A DNA stretch of 64,000 bases, taken from Falsibacillus pallidus (lineage in GTDB: Bacteria > Bacillota > Bacilli > Bacillales > DSM-25281). Positions 33,984 to 43,244 of the stretch are shown here, piece after piece. Within the stretch, counting starts at the first letter, position 1. The number at the start of each line of letters is the position of its first letter. The DNA lies in contig NZ_QQAY01000009.1 of NCBI RefSeq assembly GCF_003350505.1, positions 62,001 through 126,000 of the forward strand, in the 5' to 3' direction. Made by a program: the position numbers and the translations under genes. The notes beneath the pieces were generated by a model. The model saw only the letters and a list, made by a program, of their open reading frames with translations, had not been told where the DNA came from and made no database searches.

Positions 33984-34538
33984 ATGAAGAAATTTGAAGA
34001 AAAAACAATAGAATCAAAAGAAATTTTTAAAGGGAAGATCATCACACTGCAAGAAGATATTGTGGAGCTTCCAAACGGAAAAACTTCTAAAAGGGAAATA
34101 ATTAAACACCCCGGAGCTGTAGCCGTCATAGCACTTACAGAAGAAGGAAAGATCGTCATGGTGGAGCAGTACCGGAAGGCGCTTGAACGTTCAATTGTAG
34201 AAATTCCGGCTGGCAAGCTTGAACCGGGAGAAGATCCATACGATTCAGCCATGAGGGAGCTTGAGGAGGAAACCAGCTATACATGCGGCGCATTGGAACA
34301 CCTCATTTCCTTTTATACCTCTCCCGGTTTTGCAGATGAACTTGTCCATCTGTACCTGGCAAAAGACGTTGTACTGAAAGAAAATGCCCGTCCCGCAGAT
34401 GAAGATGAATTTGTGGAAATGCTTCATTTGAGCCTTGAAGAAGCACAGGAATATGTCCTCCATCAAAAAATTTATGATGCAAAGACAGCTTATGCGGTCC
34501 AATATCTACTGATCCAAAAGCTGCAGGGGAAAAGATGA
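33984..34538 (+). CDS. nudF: ADP-ribose pyrophosphatase (Nudix)
   Basis: 184 residues. Hydrolyses ADP-ribose to AMP and ribose 5-phosphate. The Nudix box runs GKLEPGEDPYDSAMRELEEE at residues 74-93, with Thr in place of the usual late Gly, as in many ADP-ribose hydrolases. The FYTSPGFADEL segment after it is typical of the ADPRase subgroup. The start ATG overlaps GGAGGAGCTGGATGAA. The stop overlaps the next gene (ATGA). Confidence 0.93.
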   Translation: MKKFEEKTIESKEIFKGKIITLQEDIVELPNGKTSKREIIKHPGAVAVIALTEEGKIVMVEQYRKALERSIVEIPAGKLEPGEDPYDSAMRELEEETSYTCGALEHLISFYTSPGFADELVHLYLAKDVVLKENARPADEDEFVEMLHLSLEEAQEYVLHQKIYDAKTAYAVQYLLIQKLQGKR

Positions 34539-35695
34539 ATTCATACTATGCAGACCTGCATATCCATATAGGCCGAGACTTCCATGGAAGACCTGTTAAA
34601 ATTACGGGTGCCAAATCCTTGACCTTGCAGAATATCCTTGAATTTTCGATGGGGCAAAAAGGGGTGGACATCGTTGGCATCATTGATTGTCATTCACCCG
34701 GGGTCATAGAAGAAATTGAATTTCTAACATCTACAGGGGATTTGAAGACCCATAGTGGGGGTGGACTGGTCTATAAGGATACTGTCACTCTTATTGCGGG
34801 ATCTGAGCTTGAGATTTATGATGAAAACTGTAAAGGACCGGTGCATGTCCTTGCTTATTTTCCGACGATGGAAAAAATGAAGCACTTCTCGGATTGGCTC
34901 AGTCCGTATGTAACGAATATCCATCTTAGTTCACAAAGAGTCTACATTGATGGAAGGGCCCTTCAGGGGAAAGTCAAAGAACTGGATGGGCTGTTCATCC
35001 CTGCCCATGTGTTTACTCCGTTCAAAAGTCTGTTTGGGAAAGGTGTTGTTTCATCTATTACGGAAGTGTTTGACCCTGAACTGATCGATGCTATCGAGCT
35101 GGGATTGAGTGCTGATACCCATATGGCTGATCAAATCCTCGAACTGCACAGCTATCCTTTTCTCACAAACTCTGACGCACACTCTCTTCAGAAAATTGCG
35201 AGGGAATATCAAGAATTGAAGCTGAATGAACCTACATTTCAAGAATTTGTTTATGCGCTGAAAGGATTGCAAGGGCGAGGGATAATAAGTAATTACGGAT
35301 TGGATCCGCTGCTTGGGAAGTATCATGAGACTTCTTGCGCTGACTGTGGAAGCAGGCCAGGAGAGGAAAAAATTTGTCCGAATTGCGGAAGCCGCAAACT
35401 GATTAAAGGAGTTTCAAAAAGAATCAAAGAACTATCATCCGATTCCTCTGAACATCCGAATCGTCCTCCCTATATCCATCAGGTGCCGCTTGAATTTCTT
35501 CCAGGGCTTGGGCCGAAGACGTTAAATAAGCTGCTTGCTCGTTTTGGGACTGAGATGGCGACCATCCACGAATCGAAATGGGAAGAATTGATCGAAATCG
35601 TCCCTGCCAAGATTGCGGAACTCATCGTGGAAGCACGAAACGGTACATTGAAAGTAAGGCCAGGCGGCGGAGGAGTTTATGGGAAAATCGAATGA
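34535..35695 (+). CDS. yqxK: Endonuclease Q family protein (YqxK-like, PHP domain)
   Basis: 386 residues. A PHP-type metal domain begins YYADLHIHIGRDF (ligands His8, His10) and continues with GIIDCHSPG, SELEIYD, PAHVFTP and FLTNSDAHSLQ. A zinc ribbon follows near 267-290 (two Cys-x-x-Cys: CADC and CPNC). A C-terminal helix-hairpin-helix (LPGLGPKTLNKLLARFG) suits DNA binding. Archaeal EndoQ nicks 5' of deaminated bases; Bacillus homologues are reported in the family. Translationally coupled to nudF; a link to nucleotide-damage clean-up is a reasonable inference. Confidence 0.85.
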   Translation: MNSYYADLHIHIGRDFHGRPVKITGAKSLTLQNILEFSMGQKGVDIVGIIDCHSPGVIEEIEFLTSTGDLKTHSGGGLVYKDTVTLIAGSELEIYDENCKGPVHVLAYFPTMEKMKHFSDWLSPYVTNIHLSSQRVYIDGRALQGKVKELDGLFIPAHVFTPFKSLFGKGVVSSITEVFDPELIDAIELGLSADTHMADQILELHSYPFLTNSDAHSLQKIAREYQELKLNEPTFQEFVYALKGLQGRGIISNYGLDPLLGKYHETSCADCGSRPGEEKICPNCGSRKLIKGVSKRIKELSSDSSEHPNRPPYIHQVPLEFLPGLGPKTLNKLLARFGTEMATIHESKWEELIEIVPAKIAELIVEARNGTLKVRPGGGGVYGKIE

Positions 35696-35705
35696 CGAGA
35701 AAATG

Positions 35706-35734
35706 GAATAACGGCAGACTTGTCCGCATACATT
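35706..35734 (+). promoter_or_regulatory. SigE promoter of spoIIM
   Basis: GAATAAC (5 of 7 to the SigE -35), 14-base spacer, then CATACATT, an exact -10. spoIIM is a known SigE gene in B. subtilis. Part of the interval 35696-35764. Confidence 0.75.
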
Positions 35735-35764
35735 TGAATTAACCTGTTCTAGGAGGAAATGTAG

Positions 35765-36412
35765 ATGCGGAAAAGAATATCGGCGAATCCTATCACACAT
35801 CATATTCAGGAAAACTCCTCAATCTATTCATTCATCATCGTCCTATTCCTAATGGGTGTCATCTTTGGGGCGATTGTGGTAAATAGTTTATCGATTGCGC
35901 AAAAAGAAGATTTATACTATTATTTGAGCCAGTTTTTTGGACAGGTGTCAGATGGGAAAGTAGCAGCATCTGAAGATCTTTTCAGACAAAGCTTCCTTCA
36001 TAATATAAAATTCCTGGGTCTGATATGGATACTCGGCATTTCGATCATCGGGCTGCCTTTAATTCTGATACTCTTGTTCATGAAGGGTGTTGTGGTAGGT
36101 TTTACTGTAGGTTTTTTAGTCAATCAAATGGGATGGGGAGGATTTCTCCTTTCATTTGTAACCGTGCTGCCACAAAATCTATTTATTATCCCGATATTTA
36201 TTTTTATCACTGTCTTGGCAGTTAGTTTTTCTATCAAATTGATTCGAAAGATTTTCATGAAGCAAAATATGAATTTTATTTTCGGTCCGATCTTTGGAAG
36301 ATATATTGCTGCTTTTGTGCTGGCAATCGGGGTGGTGTCCATCTCGGCAGGGATAGAAGCTTATTTGTCTCCTGGCCTGATGAAATCAATCGTCACTTCG
36401 ATTAAAAAGTAA
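35765..36412 (+). CDS. spoIIM: Stage II sporulation protein M
   Basis: 215 residues, five membrane helices (about 20-42, 83-105, 110-130, 135-155, 175-200), with the usual FSIYSFIIVLFLMGVIFG-type first helix and the family block LKFLGLIWILG. SpoIIM is part of the SpoIIDMP machine that remodels septal peptidoglycan to drive engulfment of the forespore. ATG follows AGGAGG by eight bases. Preceded by a SigE promoter. Confidence 0.93.
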   Translation: MRKRISANPITHHIQENSSIYSFIIVLFLMGVIFGAIVVNSLSIAQKEDLYYYLSQFFGQVSDGKVAASEDLFRQSFLHNIKFLGLIWILGISIIGLPLILILLFMKGVVVGFTVGFLVNQMGWGGFLLSFVTVLPQNLFIIPIFIFITVLAVSFSIKLIRKIFMKQNMNFIFGPIFGRYIAAFVLAIGVVSISAGIEAYLSPGLMKSIVTSIKK

Positions 36413-36423
36413 ATACTATATAA

Positions 36424-36438
36424 TATTAATTATTATAA
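36424..36438 (+). promoter_or_regulatory. PerR-type operator upstream of fur
   Basis: TATTAATTATTATAA matches the Per box TTATAATnATTATAA at 12 of 14 defined positions. B. subtilis fur is repressed by PerR. It lies ~60 bases before the TATAAT. Confidence 0.6.
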
Positions 36439-36476
36439 AATAATAAATACAAACCCCAGTTGATAATAATTTTATT

Positions 36477-36504
36477 TTGCTTATTTCCCTTCGTCTGGTA
36501 TAAT
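36477..36504 (+). promoter_or_regulatory. Candidate SigA promoter of fur
   Basis: TATAAT at 36499-36504 is preceded at 16 bases by TTGCTT. The -10 is exact, the -35 weak (TTG only). Confidence 0.5.
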
Positions 36505-36537
36505 AGGATAGACAGTGGCGAGGGAGGAACTCTTGAC

Positions 36538-36999
36538 ATGGAAGGCAGAATTGACCGTATTAAAAAACAACTGCATTCGGCTAGCTATAAGCTTACTCCG
36601 CAGCGCGAAGCAACTGTGCGTGTATTGCTTGAACATGAAGAGGATCATTTAAGTGCAGAAGATGTATACCTCCTCGTTAAGGATAAATCACCTGAAATCG
36701 GGCTTGCTACAGTTTACAGAACGCTGGAACTGCTAACCGAGCTTAAGGTAGTCGATAAAATCAACTTTGGCGACGGCGTTTCACGATATGATCTCCGCCA
36801 AGAAGGCGCAGCGCATTTTCATCATCATTTAGTATGTATTGAATGCGGTGCAGTGGATGAAATCCAGGAAGATCTATTGGAAGAAGTAGAAGCTGTGGTA
36901 GAAAAGGGATGGAATTTCAAGATTAAAGACCATCGTCTGACATTCCACGGAATATGCTGGCGCTGCCAAGATAAAAATGAAAATGATGATTCACAATAA
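36538..36999 (+). CDS. fur: Ferric uptake regulator Fur
   Basis: 153 residues from ATG 36538, ten bases after GGGAGG; in-frame codons upstream to 36460 cross the promoter. The start MEGRIDRIKKQLHSASYKL and the DNA-binding helix EIGLATVYRTLELLTELKVV are nearly those of B. subtilis Fur. The metal-sensing HFHHHLVCIECG block and the structural zinc pairs (CIEC and CWRC) are present. It represses iron uptake genes when iron is sufficient. Confidence 0.96.
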   Translation: MEGRIDRIKKQLHSASYKLTPQREATVRVLLEHEEDHLSAEDVYLLVKDKSPEIGLATVYRTLELLTELKVVDKINFGDGVSRYDLRQEGAAHFHHHLVCIECGAVDEIQEDLLEEVEAVVEKGWNFKIKDHRLTFHGICWRCQDKNENDDSQ

Positions 37000-37001
37000 A
37001 C

Positions 37002-37036
37002 AAAAGACCTTTCCAGTGGGAAATGGTCTTTTTTCG
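37002..37036 (+). terminator. Terminator of fur
   Basis: AAAGACC-TTTCC pairs with GGAAA-TGGTCTTT (one bulge), followed by TTTT. Confidence 0.8.
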
Positions 37037-37142
37037 TTTTTGGAAGTCCTTCCTCCGGGTCTTTTTAAGGATCCAGGTATAAAAAATGTCCAGACTGGCA
37101 TAGCTTGTATTAATGGATTTTTCGAAAAGGGGGAGGGGCCAT

Positions 37143-37370
37143 TTGAGATCGTGGCTAGCATTATTCTGGCAGTCAATGAAGGTTTTCATCTTATTTACTG
37201 GATGCACGATCCTCTTCTACTGTGGTATTATGTGGGTAAACCAAGAGTATCAGGATTATCATAAGTATGATAAGCCGGAAGGGGCTGCTGTGAAAGTTTA
37301 CAATTCAGCTACAGGGGAAGATGTAGATTGGTTCAACCGGCTGGTGCTCTTTTATTTAGACGGGGAGTAA
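37143..37370 (+). CDS. yqzK: YqzK family protein (DUF4227)
   Basis: 75 residues from TTG 37143, six bases after GGGAGG; ATG 37113 lies upstream of the ribosome site. One membrane helix (about residues 12-32, [20 protein letters not shown]) is followed by a polar domain with [18 protein letters not shown]. Function unknown; conserved before xerD in Bacillus. The stop shares a base with the xerD start. Confidence 0.85.
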   Translation: MRSWLALFWQSMKVFILFTGCTILFYCGIMWVNQEYQDYHKYDKPEGAAVKVYNSATGEDVDWFNRLVLFYLDGE

Positions 37371-38269
37371 TGAATGTGGAGGACCATTTAAGAGATTTTA
37401 TCCATTACATGGTAGTGGAAAAGGGATTGGCCAAAAATACAATCGTATCCTATGAGAGAGATTTGAAAGCGTACATCAACTACTTAATGAAGGTAGAGGG
37501 AATGGATTCTTTAAATGATGTGGCAAGAACGCATATCGTCCATTTTTTAGGCCACCTCAAACAACAGGGGAAATCAGTCAGGACCATAGCACGCCATATT
37601 GCATCCATAAGATCATTCCATCAATTCTTATTAAGGGAGAAAGCGGTTGAAGCAGATCCGTCTGTCCATATCGACACTCCGCAGCACGGGAGGAGTCTCC
37701 CTAAAGTTTTGAGTCTGGAAGAGGTTGAATCCCTTCTTGAAGCACCGGATGATTCCACGCCGATCGGAGCCAGGGACAAGGCGATGCTTGAAATCCTATA
37801 TGCTACCGGCATTCGTGTCAGTGAATTGATAGGTTTGAACCTGGATGATGTCCACCTGACTATGGGATTTGTAAAGTGCATTGGAAAAGGGAACAAGGAG
37901 CGGATTATTCCCATTGGACGGACTGCTGTTACAGTATTGGAGAAATACATGAGCGGAAGCCGTTTACGGTTAAGATCTTCCAAGTATAAGACAGATGCAT
38001 TATTTCTGAATCACCATGGCAATCGGTTGACGCGGCAGGGTTTTTGGAAAATCCTTAAAGGACTCGCGAAAAAGGCAAATATTGAAAAAGAACTGACTCC
38101 ACATACACTTAGGCATTCGTTTGCCACACATTTGCTGGAAAATGGTGCGGACCTGCGTGCCGTCCAGGAGATGCTGGGACATGCAGATATATCCACAACC
38201 CAAATCTATACGCATGTCACCAAGACGAGATTGAAAGATGTCTATTCCAAGTTCCACCCAAGGGCATAA
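37370..38269 (+). CDS. xerD: Tyrosine recombinase XerD
   Basis: 299 residues from ATG 37370, right after the yqzK stop. Resolves chromosome dimers at dif with CodV/XerC. The SAM-like N-terminal domain covers residues 1-90. Catalytic residues: Arg in [13 protein letters not shown] near 148, [12 protein letters not shown] (His, Arg) near 243, His in GHADISTTQ, and the nucleophile Tyr in QIYTHV near 278. No integrative element or att site is seen beside it, so this is the housekeeping enzyme (RipX). Confidence 0.95.
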   Translation: MNVEDHLRDFIHYMVVEKGLAKNTIVSYERDLKAYINYLMKVEGMDSLNDVARTHIVHFLGHLKQQGKSVRTIARHIASIRSFHQFLLREKAVEADPSVHIDTPQHGRSLPKVLSLEEVESLLEAPDDSTPIGARDKAMLEILYATGIRVSELIGLNLDDVHLTMGFVKCIGKGNKERIIPIGRTAVTVLEKYMSGSRLRLRSSKYKTDALFLNHHGNRLTRQGFWKILKGLAKKANIEKELTPHTLRHSFATHLLENGADLRAVQEMLGHADISTTQIYTHVTKTRLKDVYSKFHPRA

Positions 38270-38275
38270 AGAAAC

Positions 38276-38333
38276 AGCCTTTCCTATTGAAGAAAGTAAA
38301 GAAAACTTCAATGGGAGAAGGCTTTTTTTCTTG
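38276..38333 (+). terminator. Terminator of xerD
   Basis: GCCTTtCCtATTGAAG pairs with CTTCAATgGGaGAAGGC, followed by TTTTTTT. Confidence 0.8.
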
Positions 38334-38366
38334 TAAAATCAGCGCCTTATAGATTACAATATAGAT

Positions 38367-38380
38367 GTCAGACTTCTGAC
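38367..38380 (+). promoter_or_regulatory. Palindrome GTCAGA-ct-TCTGAC upstream of deoB
   Basis: A perfect 6-bp inverted repeat with a two-base centre, 36 bases upstream of a TATGAT (38416-38421). The shape suits a dimeric repressor or activator. I do not know a matching regulator. Confidence 0.4.
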
Positions 38381-38435
38381 GTATAGCGATAGTGGTTAAC
38401 CCCCATAAAAAGGGGTATGATAGGTTTAGCAGCGA

Positions 38436-38449
38436 TGAAAACGCTTTAT
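38436..38449 (+). promoter_or_regulatory. Candidate CcpA site (cre) of the deoB-punA-pdp operon
   Basis: TGAAAACGCTTTAT fits the cre core. It is just downstream of the probable -10 TATGAT and 26 bases before the deoB start, a position typical of catabolite repression. Confidence 0.55.
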
Positions 38450-38475
38450 TTTATAAATTTCGGGAGGGTGTTCAC

Positions 38476-39657
38476 ATGAAAGATACATATAAGAAAATTC
38501 ATTTGATCGTGATGGATTCCGTAGGCATAGGAGAGGCTCCGGATGCTGAGAAATTCAATGATAAAGGGGCAGATACCCTTGGTCACATTGCAGAGAAAAT
38601 GAATGGCTTGAATATGCCTAATATGGGAAAGCTCGGACTTTCTAATATCCGTAGTTTACAAGGGATTGAGAAAGCTTCCAAGCCTCTTTCCTACTATACA
38701 AAAATGCAGGAAGCTTCAAATGGAAAAGATACGATGACCGGCCATTGGGAAATCATGGGTCTGAACATTGAAACACCGTTCAGAGTTTTTCCGGATGGAT
38801 TCCCGGATGAATTAATTAATGCATTGGAAGAGAAATCCGGACGGAAAATCATCGGGAACAAACCGGCAAGTGGAACGGAAATTCTCGATGAGCTGGGAAA
38901 AGAGCATATGGATACAGGTGCCCTGATTGTGTATACATCCGCTGATTCCGTCCTTCAAATTGCAGCCCATGAAGAAATTGTTCCATTGGATGAGCTGTAT
39001 AATATCTGCGAGATCGCAAGAGAAATGACACTTGATGAAAAATACATGGTCGGAAGAATCATTGCACGGCCATTTGTTGGAGAGCCGGGCGACTTCAAAC
39101 GTACAAGCAACAGACACGATTATGCTTTGAAACCGTTTGACAGGACCGTCATGAACGAATTGAAGGATGCCGGAAAAGATGTCATTGCGCTCGGGAAGAT
39201 TTCTGACATTTATGATGGAGAGGGCGTTACGGAAGCGATCCGTACTAAATCCAATATGGATGGAATGGATCAATTCATCAAAGTCATGGATAAGGATTTC
39301 AATGGTTTGAGCTTCCTTAACCTGGTTGACTTTGATGCACTATACGGGCATCGACGTGATCCTGAAGGATATGGGAAGGCGTTGGAGGAATATGATGCAA
39401 GGCTTCCTGAAGTATTCGAAAAAATGGGTGATGAAGATTTGCTCATCATCACTGCAGACCATGGAAATGATCCTGTTGCCCCTGGTACGGATCATACGCG
39501 TGAATATGTACCATTGCTGGTCTACTCAAAGCGTATGAAAGAAGGAAAAGAATTGCCGATCAGAGAGACATTTGCAGATATCGGTGCTACTGTTGCAGAA
39601 AATTTCGGCGTGAAAATGCCTCAATACGGAAAAAGCTTCTTAAGTGAGCTTGATTAA
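38476..39657 (+). CDS. deoB: Phosphopentomutase
   Basis: 393 residues from ATG 38476 after GGGAGGGTG; the frame is open upstream but without a ribosome site. Converts (deoxy)ribose 1-phosphate to the 5-phosphate. Alkaline-phosphatase-like metalloenzyme: [12 protein letters not shown] near residue 12, the active-site Thr region [13 protein letters not shown] near 83-95, [14 protein letters not shown] near 280 and TADHGNDP with the distal metal ligands near 330. It starts an operon with two nucleoside phosphorylases that supply its substrates. Confidence 0.95.
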   Translation: MKDTYKKIHLIVMDSVGIGEAPDAEKFNDKGADTLGHIAEKMNGLNMPNMGKLGLSNIRSLQGIEKASKPLSYYTKMQEASNGKDTMTGHWEIMGLNIETPFRVFPDGFPDELINALEEKSGRKIIGNKPASGTEILDELGKEHMDTGALIVYTSADSVLQIAAHEEIVPLDELYNICEIAREMTLDEKYMVGRIIARPFVGEPGDFKRTSNRHDYALKPFDRTVMNELKDAGKDVIALGKISDIYDGEGVTEAIRTKSNMDGMDQFIKVMDKDFNGLSFLNLVDFDALYGHRRDPEGYGKALEEYDARLPEVFEKMGDEDLLIITADHGNDPVAPGTDHTREYVPLLVYSKRMKEGKELPIRETFADIGATVAENFGVKMPQYGKSFLSELD

Positions 39658-39668
39658 GGAGAATATTG

Positions 39669-40484
39669 ATGAACTTAGAACAAATAAAGAAAGCATCTGA
39701 ATTTTTACAGAACAAATATACCGGTACTCCCGCCATTGGATTAATTTTAGGATCAGGCCTTGGAGTACTTGCCGATGAAATTCAAAATCCTGTGAGGATC
39801 CCTTACAGTGAGGTCCCTGATTTTCCGGTTTCAACTGTCGCAGGACACGCTGGACAACTTGTATTTGGCCAATTAAATGGAAAAGAAGTTGTGGCCATGC
39901 AGGGGAGATTTCATTATTACGAAGGCTATGAATTCAATCAAGTGACTTTCCCTGTCCGTGTCATGAAAGAACTTGGAGTTGAAACATTGATTGTGACGAA
40001 TGCAGCAGGCGGTGTTAATGAAAGCTTTGAGCCTGGAGATTTGATGATCATTTCCGATCATATCAATAATATGGGCGGCAACCCGCTAATCGGGCCGAAT
40101 GATTCCAGATTAGGGGTCCGTTTCCCTGATCTGTCTGAAGCTTACAATAGACAGCTCCGCACAATGGCGAAAGAAATCGCTGAAAAACTGGGCATCAATG
40201 TCCAAGAAGGTGTATACGTCGGAAACACAGGTCCTATGTATGAAACACCTGCTGAAATTAGAATGTTCCGTACACTTGGTGGAGATGCAGTAGGGATGTC
40301 AACTGTTCCTGAGGTCATCGTCGCACGCCACGCAGGAATGAAAGTGCTTGGCATTTCCTGCATTTCAAATATGGCTGCAGGCATTCTGGACCAGCCGTTG
40401 ACTCATGATGAGGTCATTGAAACGACTGAAATGGTAAAAACAAATTTCTTAACATACGTAAAGGAAATAACAGCTGCGATATAG
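39669..40484 (+). CDS. punA: Purine nucleoside phosphorylase
   Basis: 271 residues from ATG 39669, seven bases after AAGGAG. Cleaves purine (deoxy)nucleosides with phosphate. Trimeric PNP family: phosphate-binding GLILGSGLG at residues 23-31, [12 protein letters not shown] near 80, VTNAAGGVN near 112, [17 protein letters not shown] near 190 and [18 protein letters not shown] near 218. B. subtilis calls it PupG. Second gene of the operon. Confidence 0.95.
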   Translation: MNLEQIKKASEFLQNKYTGTPAIGLILGSGLGVLADEIQNPVRIPYSEVPDFPVSTVAGHAGQLVFGQLNGKEVVAMQGRFHYYEGYEFNQVTFPVRVMKELGVETLIVTNAAGGVNESFEPGDLMIISDHINNMGGNPLIGPNDSRLGVRFPDLSEAYNRQLRTMAKEIAEKLGINVQEGVYVGNTGPMYETPAEIRMFRTLGGDAVGMSTVPEVIVARHAGMKVLGISCISNMAAGILDQPLTHDEVIETTEMVKTNFLTYVKEITAAI

Positions 40485-40507
40485 GACAGCAGAAAGTGGT
40501 GTCAAAC

Positions 40508-41818
40508 ATGAGAATGGTTGATTTAATCGAAAAAAAGCGTGATGGAAAAGAATTGAGCAAGGAAGAAATTCAATTCATCATCAAAGGATATACTGATGGG
40601 TCAATCCCGGATTATCAAATGAGCGCCTGGACGATGGCGGTATATTTTCAAGGGATGACGGAAAGTGAACGCGCGGAACTGACAATGGCTATGGTTCATT
40701 CCGGTGATACGATTGATTTAAGCGCCATCAACGGCGTAAAGGTCGACAAACATTCTACTGGAGGAGTAGGCGACACGACAACGCTTGTTCTTGGACCACT
40801 TGTAGCAGCAGTGGGTGTACCTGTAGCCAAGATGTCCGGAAGAGGCCTAGGGCATACCGGCGGAACAATCGATAAGCTTGAGGCGGTAGAAGGATTCCAT
40901 GTTGAAATTGAAAATGAGGAATTCATCCGTTTAGTCAACGAAAACAAGATTGCCGTTATCGGTCAAAGCGGTAATTTGACTCCTGCCGATAAAAAGCTGT
41001 ATTCATTGAGAGATGTAACTGCCACTGTCAACTCCATTCCATTGATTGCAAGTTCGATCATGAGCAAAAAAATCGCTGCAGGTGCTGACGCGATTGTACT
41101 GGATGTAAAGACTGGTGCAGGTGCATTCATGAAGACGCTGGATGATTCCCGCGATCTTGCCCAAGCAATGGTTAATATCGGCAATAATGTCGGCCGTAAA
41201 ACAATGGCGATCATTTCTGATATGAGCCAGCCTTTAGGTTTTGCTATTGGAAATGCATTGGAAGTAAAAGAAGCCATCGATACATTAAAAGGTGAAGGCC
41301 CTGAAGATCTTACCGAATTATGCTTGGCACTCGGAAGCAATATGGTTCTTTTAGCCGGCAAAGCTTCTTCAGCTGAGGAAGCAAGGAAGATGCTGATTGA
41401 AGTAATGGAAAACGGCAAAGCACTCGAATCATTCAAAACATTCCTTTCAGCTCAAGGTGGAGATGCTTCAGTCATCGATCAGCCTGAAAAGCTCCCTCAA
41501 GCAAAATATACCTTTGAATTGGAAGCGAAGGAAGATGGGTATGTTTCTGAAATTGTTGCAGATGAGATTGGCACAGCAGCTATGCTCCTTGGGGCAGGAA
41601 GAGCGACGAAGGAATCAGAAATCGATTTGGCCGTTGGTTTGATGCTGCGCAAAAAGATTGGCGATGAAGTGAAAAAAGGAGAATCCCTTGTCACTATTTA
41701 TGCCAATTCCAATGATGTGGAAGATGTGAAAGACAAGCTTTATTCCAATATCAAGGTTTCTAAAGAAAAAGTCGATGCACCAAAGCTTGTGCATGAAGAA
41801 GTCCATTTTCAAAAGTAA
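40508..41818 (+). CDS. pdp: Pyrimidine-nucleoside phosphorylase
   Basis: 436 residues from the ATG of [10 protein letters not shown]; a GTG 12 bases upstream overlaps the ribosome site. Cleaves uridine, thymidine and deoxyuridine. Family signature [16 protein letters not shown] at about 112-127, phosphate-binding [14 protein letters not shown] near 80, and the [18 protein letters not shown] region near 186. In B. subtilis pdp lies in the dra-nupC-pdp operon as well as here in some species; here it is third after punA with 23 bases between. Confidence 0.95.
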   Translation: MRMVDLIEKKRDGKELSKEEIQFIIKGYTDGSIPDYQMSAWTMAVYFQGMTESERAELTMAMVHSGDTIDLSAINGVKVDKHSTGGVGDTTTLVLGPLVAAVGVPVAKMSGRGLGHTGGTIDKLEAVEGFHVEIENEEFIRLVNENKIAVIGQSGNLTPADKKLYSLRDVTATVNSIPLIASSIMSKKIAAGADAIVLDVKTGAGAFMKTLDDSRDLAQAMVNIGNNVGRKTMAIISDMSQPLGFAIGNALEVKEAIDTLKGEGPEDLTELCLALGSNMVLLAGKASSAEEARKMLIEVMENGKALESFKTFLSAQGGDASVIDQPEKLPQAKYTFELEAKEDGYVSEIVADEIGTAAMLLGAGRATKESEIDLAVGLMLRKKIGDEVKKGESLVTIYANSNDVEDVKDKLYSNIKVSKEKVDAPKLVHEEVHFQK

Positions 41819-41838
41819 AATGAATCCCTGAACGACTG

Positions 41839-41869
41839 AAAAGCCGGTGGCTCTGCCATCGGCTTTTTG
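41839..41869 (+). terminator. Terminator of deoB-punA-pdp
   Basis: GCCGGTGGC-tct-GCCATCGGC followed by TTTTT. Confidence 0.85.
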
Positions 41870-41881
41870 TTATGTCTGGAA

Positions 41882-41909
41882 GTATAATATTGATTTATAT
41901 GGAAAGAAT
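41882..41909 (+). promoter_or_regulatory. Candidate SigF promoter of dacF
   Basis: GTATA, 14 bases, then GGAAAGAAT, which fits the SigF -10 GGnnAnAMT at every defined position. The spacer is one base short of the usual 15. dacF is a known forespore gene. Confidence 0.6.
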
Positions 41910-41962
41910 GGGCTAGTAAGGTAAAAATACCAATTTAGACTGTTTTTTCGGAGGGATCAAGC

Positions 41963-43129
41963 ATGAAACGTTTAGCATTAGCAGTAACAGCGGCAATAAT
42001 GATGTATTCCATGAGTTTCACACCACTCTTTGCAAAAGAAGAAGGCCCTGCTTTGGCAGATGATGCAAGATCAGCGGTTTTAATTGAAAGAGATACCGGA
42101 AGCATTTTATATGATAAAAACAGTCATGAAAAACTTCCGCCTGCATCGATGACGAAGATCATGACGATGATTTTAATTATGCAGGCATTAGAACAGGGAC
42201 AGCTGAAATGGGATGATAAAGTCCGGACTAGTGAGTATGCAGCTTCAATGGGCGGTTCCCAGATATTCCTGGAGCCGGGTGAAGAAATGACCGTGAAGCA
42301 GATGCTCATGGGGATTTCAATTGGATCTGCAAATGATGCCTCAGTTGCAATGGCAGAAAAAATTGCCGGAAGTGAAGATGCTTTCGTAGCAATGATGAAT
42401 AAAAAAGTAAAAGAATTGGGATTGAAGGATACTAAGTTCCAGAATGCTACAGGGCTGCCTGCAAAAGATCATTACAGCTCTGCATATGATATGGCAATGA
42501 TGGCGAAAGAACTCCTTAAATACGAAGATATCACGAAATTTACAGGAACATATGAGTCCTATTTAAGAGAGAATACAGATAATAAATTCTGGCTCGTCAA
42601 TACAAATAAATTAGTCCGCTTCTATCCAGGAGTTGATGGATTGAAGACAGGATTTACAAACGAAGCAAAATATTGTCTGACAGCGACAGCCAAAAAAGAC
42701 AATATGCGTGTAGTGGCTGTAGTATTCGGGGCGCCTACTACTAAATCCAGAAACGCTCAGGTAAGCCAGATGCTTGATTATGCGTTTGCGCAATATACAA
42801 CAAAACCGTTATATGAAAAATGGCAGGCAATGGGCAAAACTTCCGTCAGTAAAGGCAGCGAGAATAAAGTAGAAGCGTATACAGATGAACCGATTTCCAT
42901 CCTCCTTAAAAAAGGAGAGAAAACGGATAAGGTCGAGAAAATCGTCAAACTCGATCAAAATATTAAGGCACCTGTTTCCAAAGGGGATGCAATTGGCACC
43001 CTGACCATAAAAAAGGATGGAAAAGTAGTGGTCCAATCCACACTCGTGGCGAAGAAAAATGTCGCAAAGGCCAGCTGGTGGAAGCTTTATAAACGATCAT
43101 TCGGGATTTTTGCAAAATACGGCAATTAA
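41963..43129 (+). CDS. dacF: D-alanyl-D-alanine carboxypeptidase DacF
   Basis: 388 residues with a signal peptide (about 1-24, cleavage after LFA). Penicillin-binding serine peptidase: Ser62-x-x-Lys65 in PPASMTKIMT, the SxN triad in GSANDAS near 125, and GLKTGFTNEAK near 222. A C-terminal domain and an amphipathic tail that anchors it to the membrane follow. In B. subtilis DacF trims spore cortex peptidoglycan from the forespore side. It lies directly upstream of spoIIAA, as in B. subtilis. Confidence 0.94.
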   Translation: MKRLALAVTAAIMMYSMSFTPLFAKEEGPALADDARSAVLIERDTGSILYDKNSHEKLPPASMTKIMTMILIMQALEQGQLKWDDKVRTSEYAASMGGSQIFLEPGEEMTVKQMLMGISIGSANDASVAMAEKIAGSEDAFVAMMNKKVKELGLKDTKFQNATGLPAKDHYSSAYDMAMMAKELLKYEDITKFTGTYESYLRENTDNKFWLVNTNKLVRFYPGVDGLKTGFTNEAKYCLTATAKKDNMRVVAVVFGAPTTKSRNAQVSQMLDYAFAQYTTKPLYEKWQAMGKTSVSKGSENKVEAYTDEPISILLKKGEKTDKVEKIVKLDQNIKAPVSKGDAIGTLTIKKDGKVVVQSTLVAKKNVAKASWWKLYKRSFGIFAKYGN

Positions 43130-43157
43130 TCTGGCGGATATTCACTTAAAATGGCGA

Positions 43158-43188
43158 ATTCCTTCTAGTTTTGTCATCTAGAAGGAAT
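43158..43188 (+). terminator. Inverted repeat after dacF overlapping the spoIIA promoter
   Basis: ATTCCTTCTAG and CTAGAAGGAAT form a perfect 11-bp stem with a nine-base loop. No proper T-run follows. Its right arm is the -35 region of the SigH-type promoter. Confidence 0.7.
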
Positions 43189-43210
43189 CCGGCTTTATAA
43201 AATAGAATTG
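43181..43210 (+). promoter_or_regulatory. SigH promoter of spoIIAA-spoIIAB-sigF
   Basis: GAAGGAATC fits RnAGGAWWW at eight of nine positions; after 12 bases ATAGAATTG fits RnnGAATWW at eight of nine. The spoIIA operon is the classical SigH and Spo0A target. Confidence 0.8.
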
Positions 43211-43244
43211 ACTCACTATACAACTTTTAAGGAGGACTGTAATA

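Noticed and set aside
37370-38269. Integrase of a mobile element
   Set aside because: It follows yqzK in the conserved fur-yqzK-xerD order, has XerD length, and no att sites or cargo are present.
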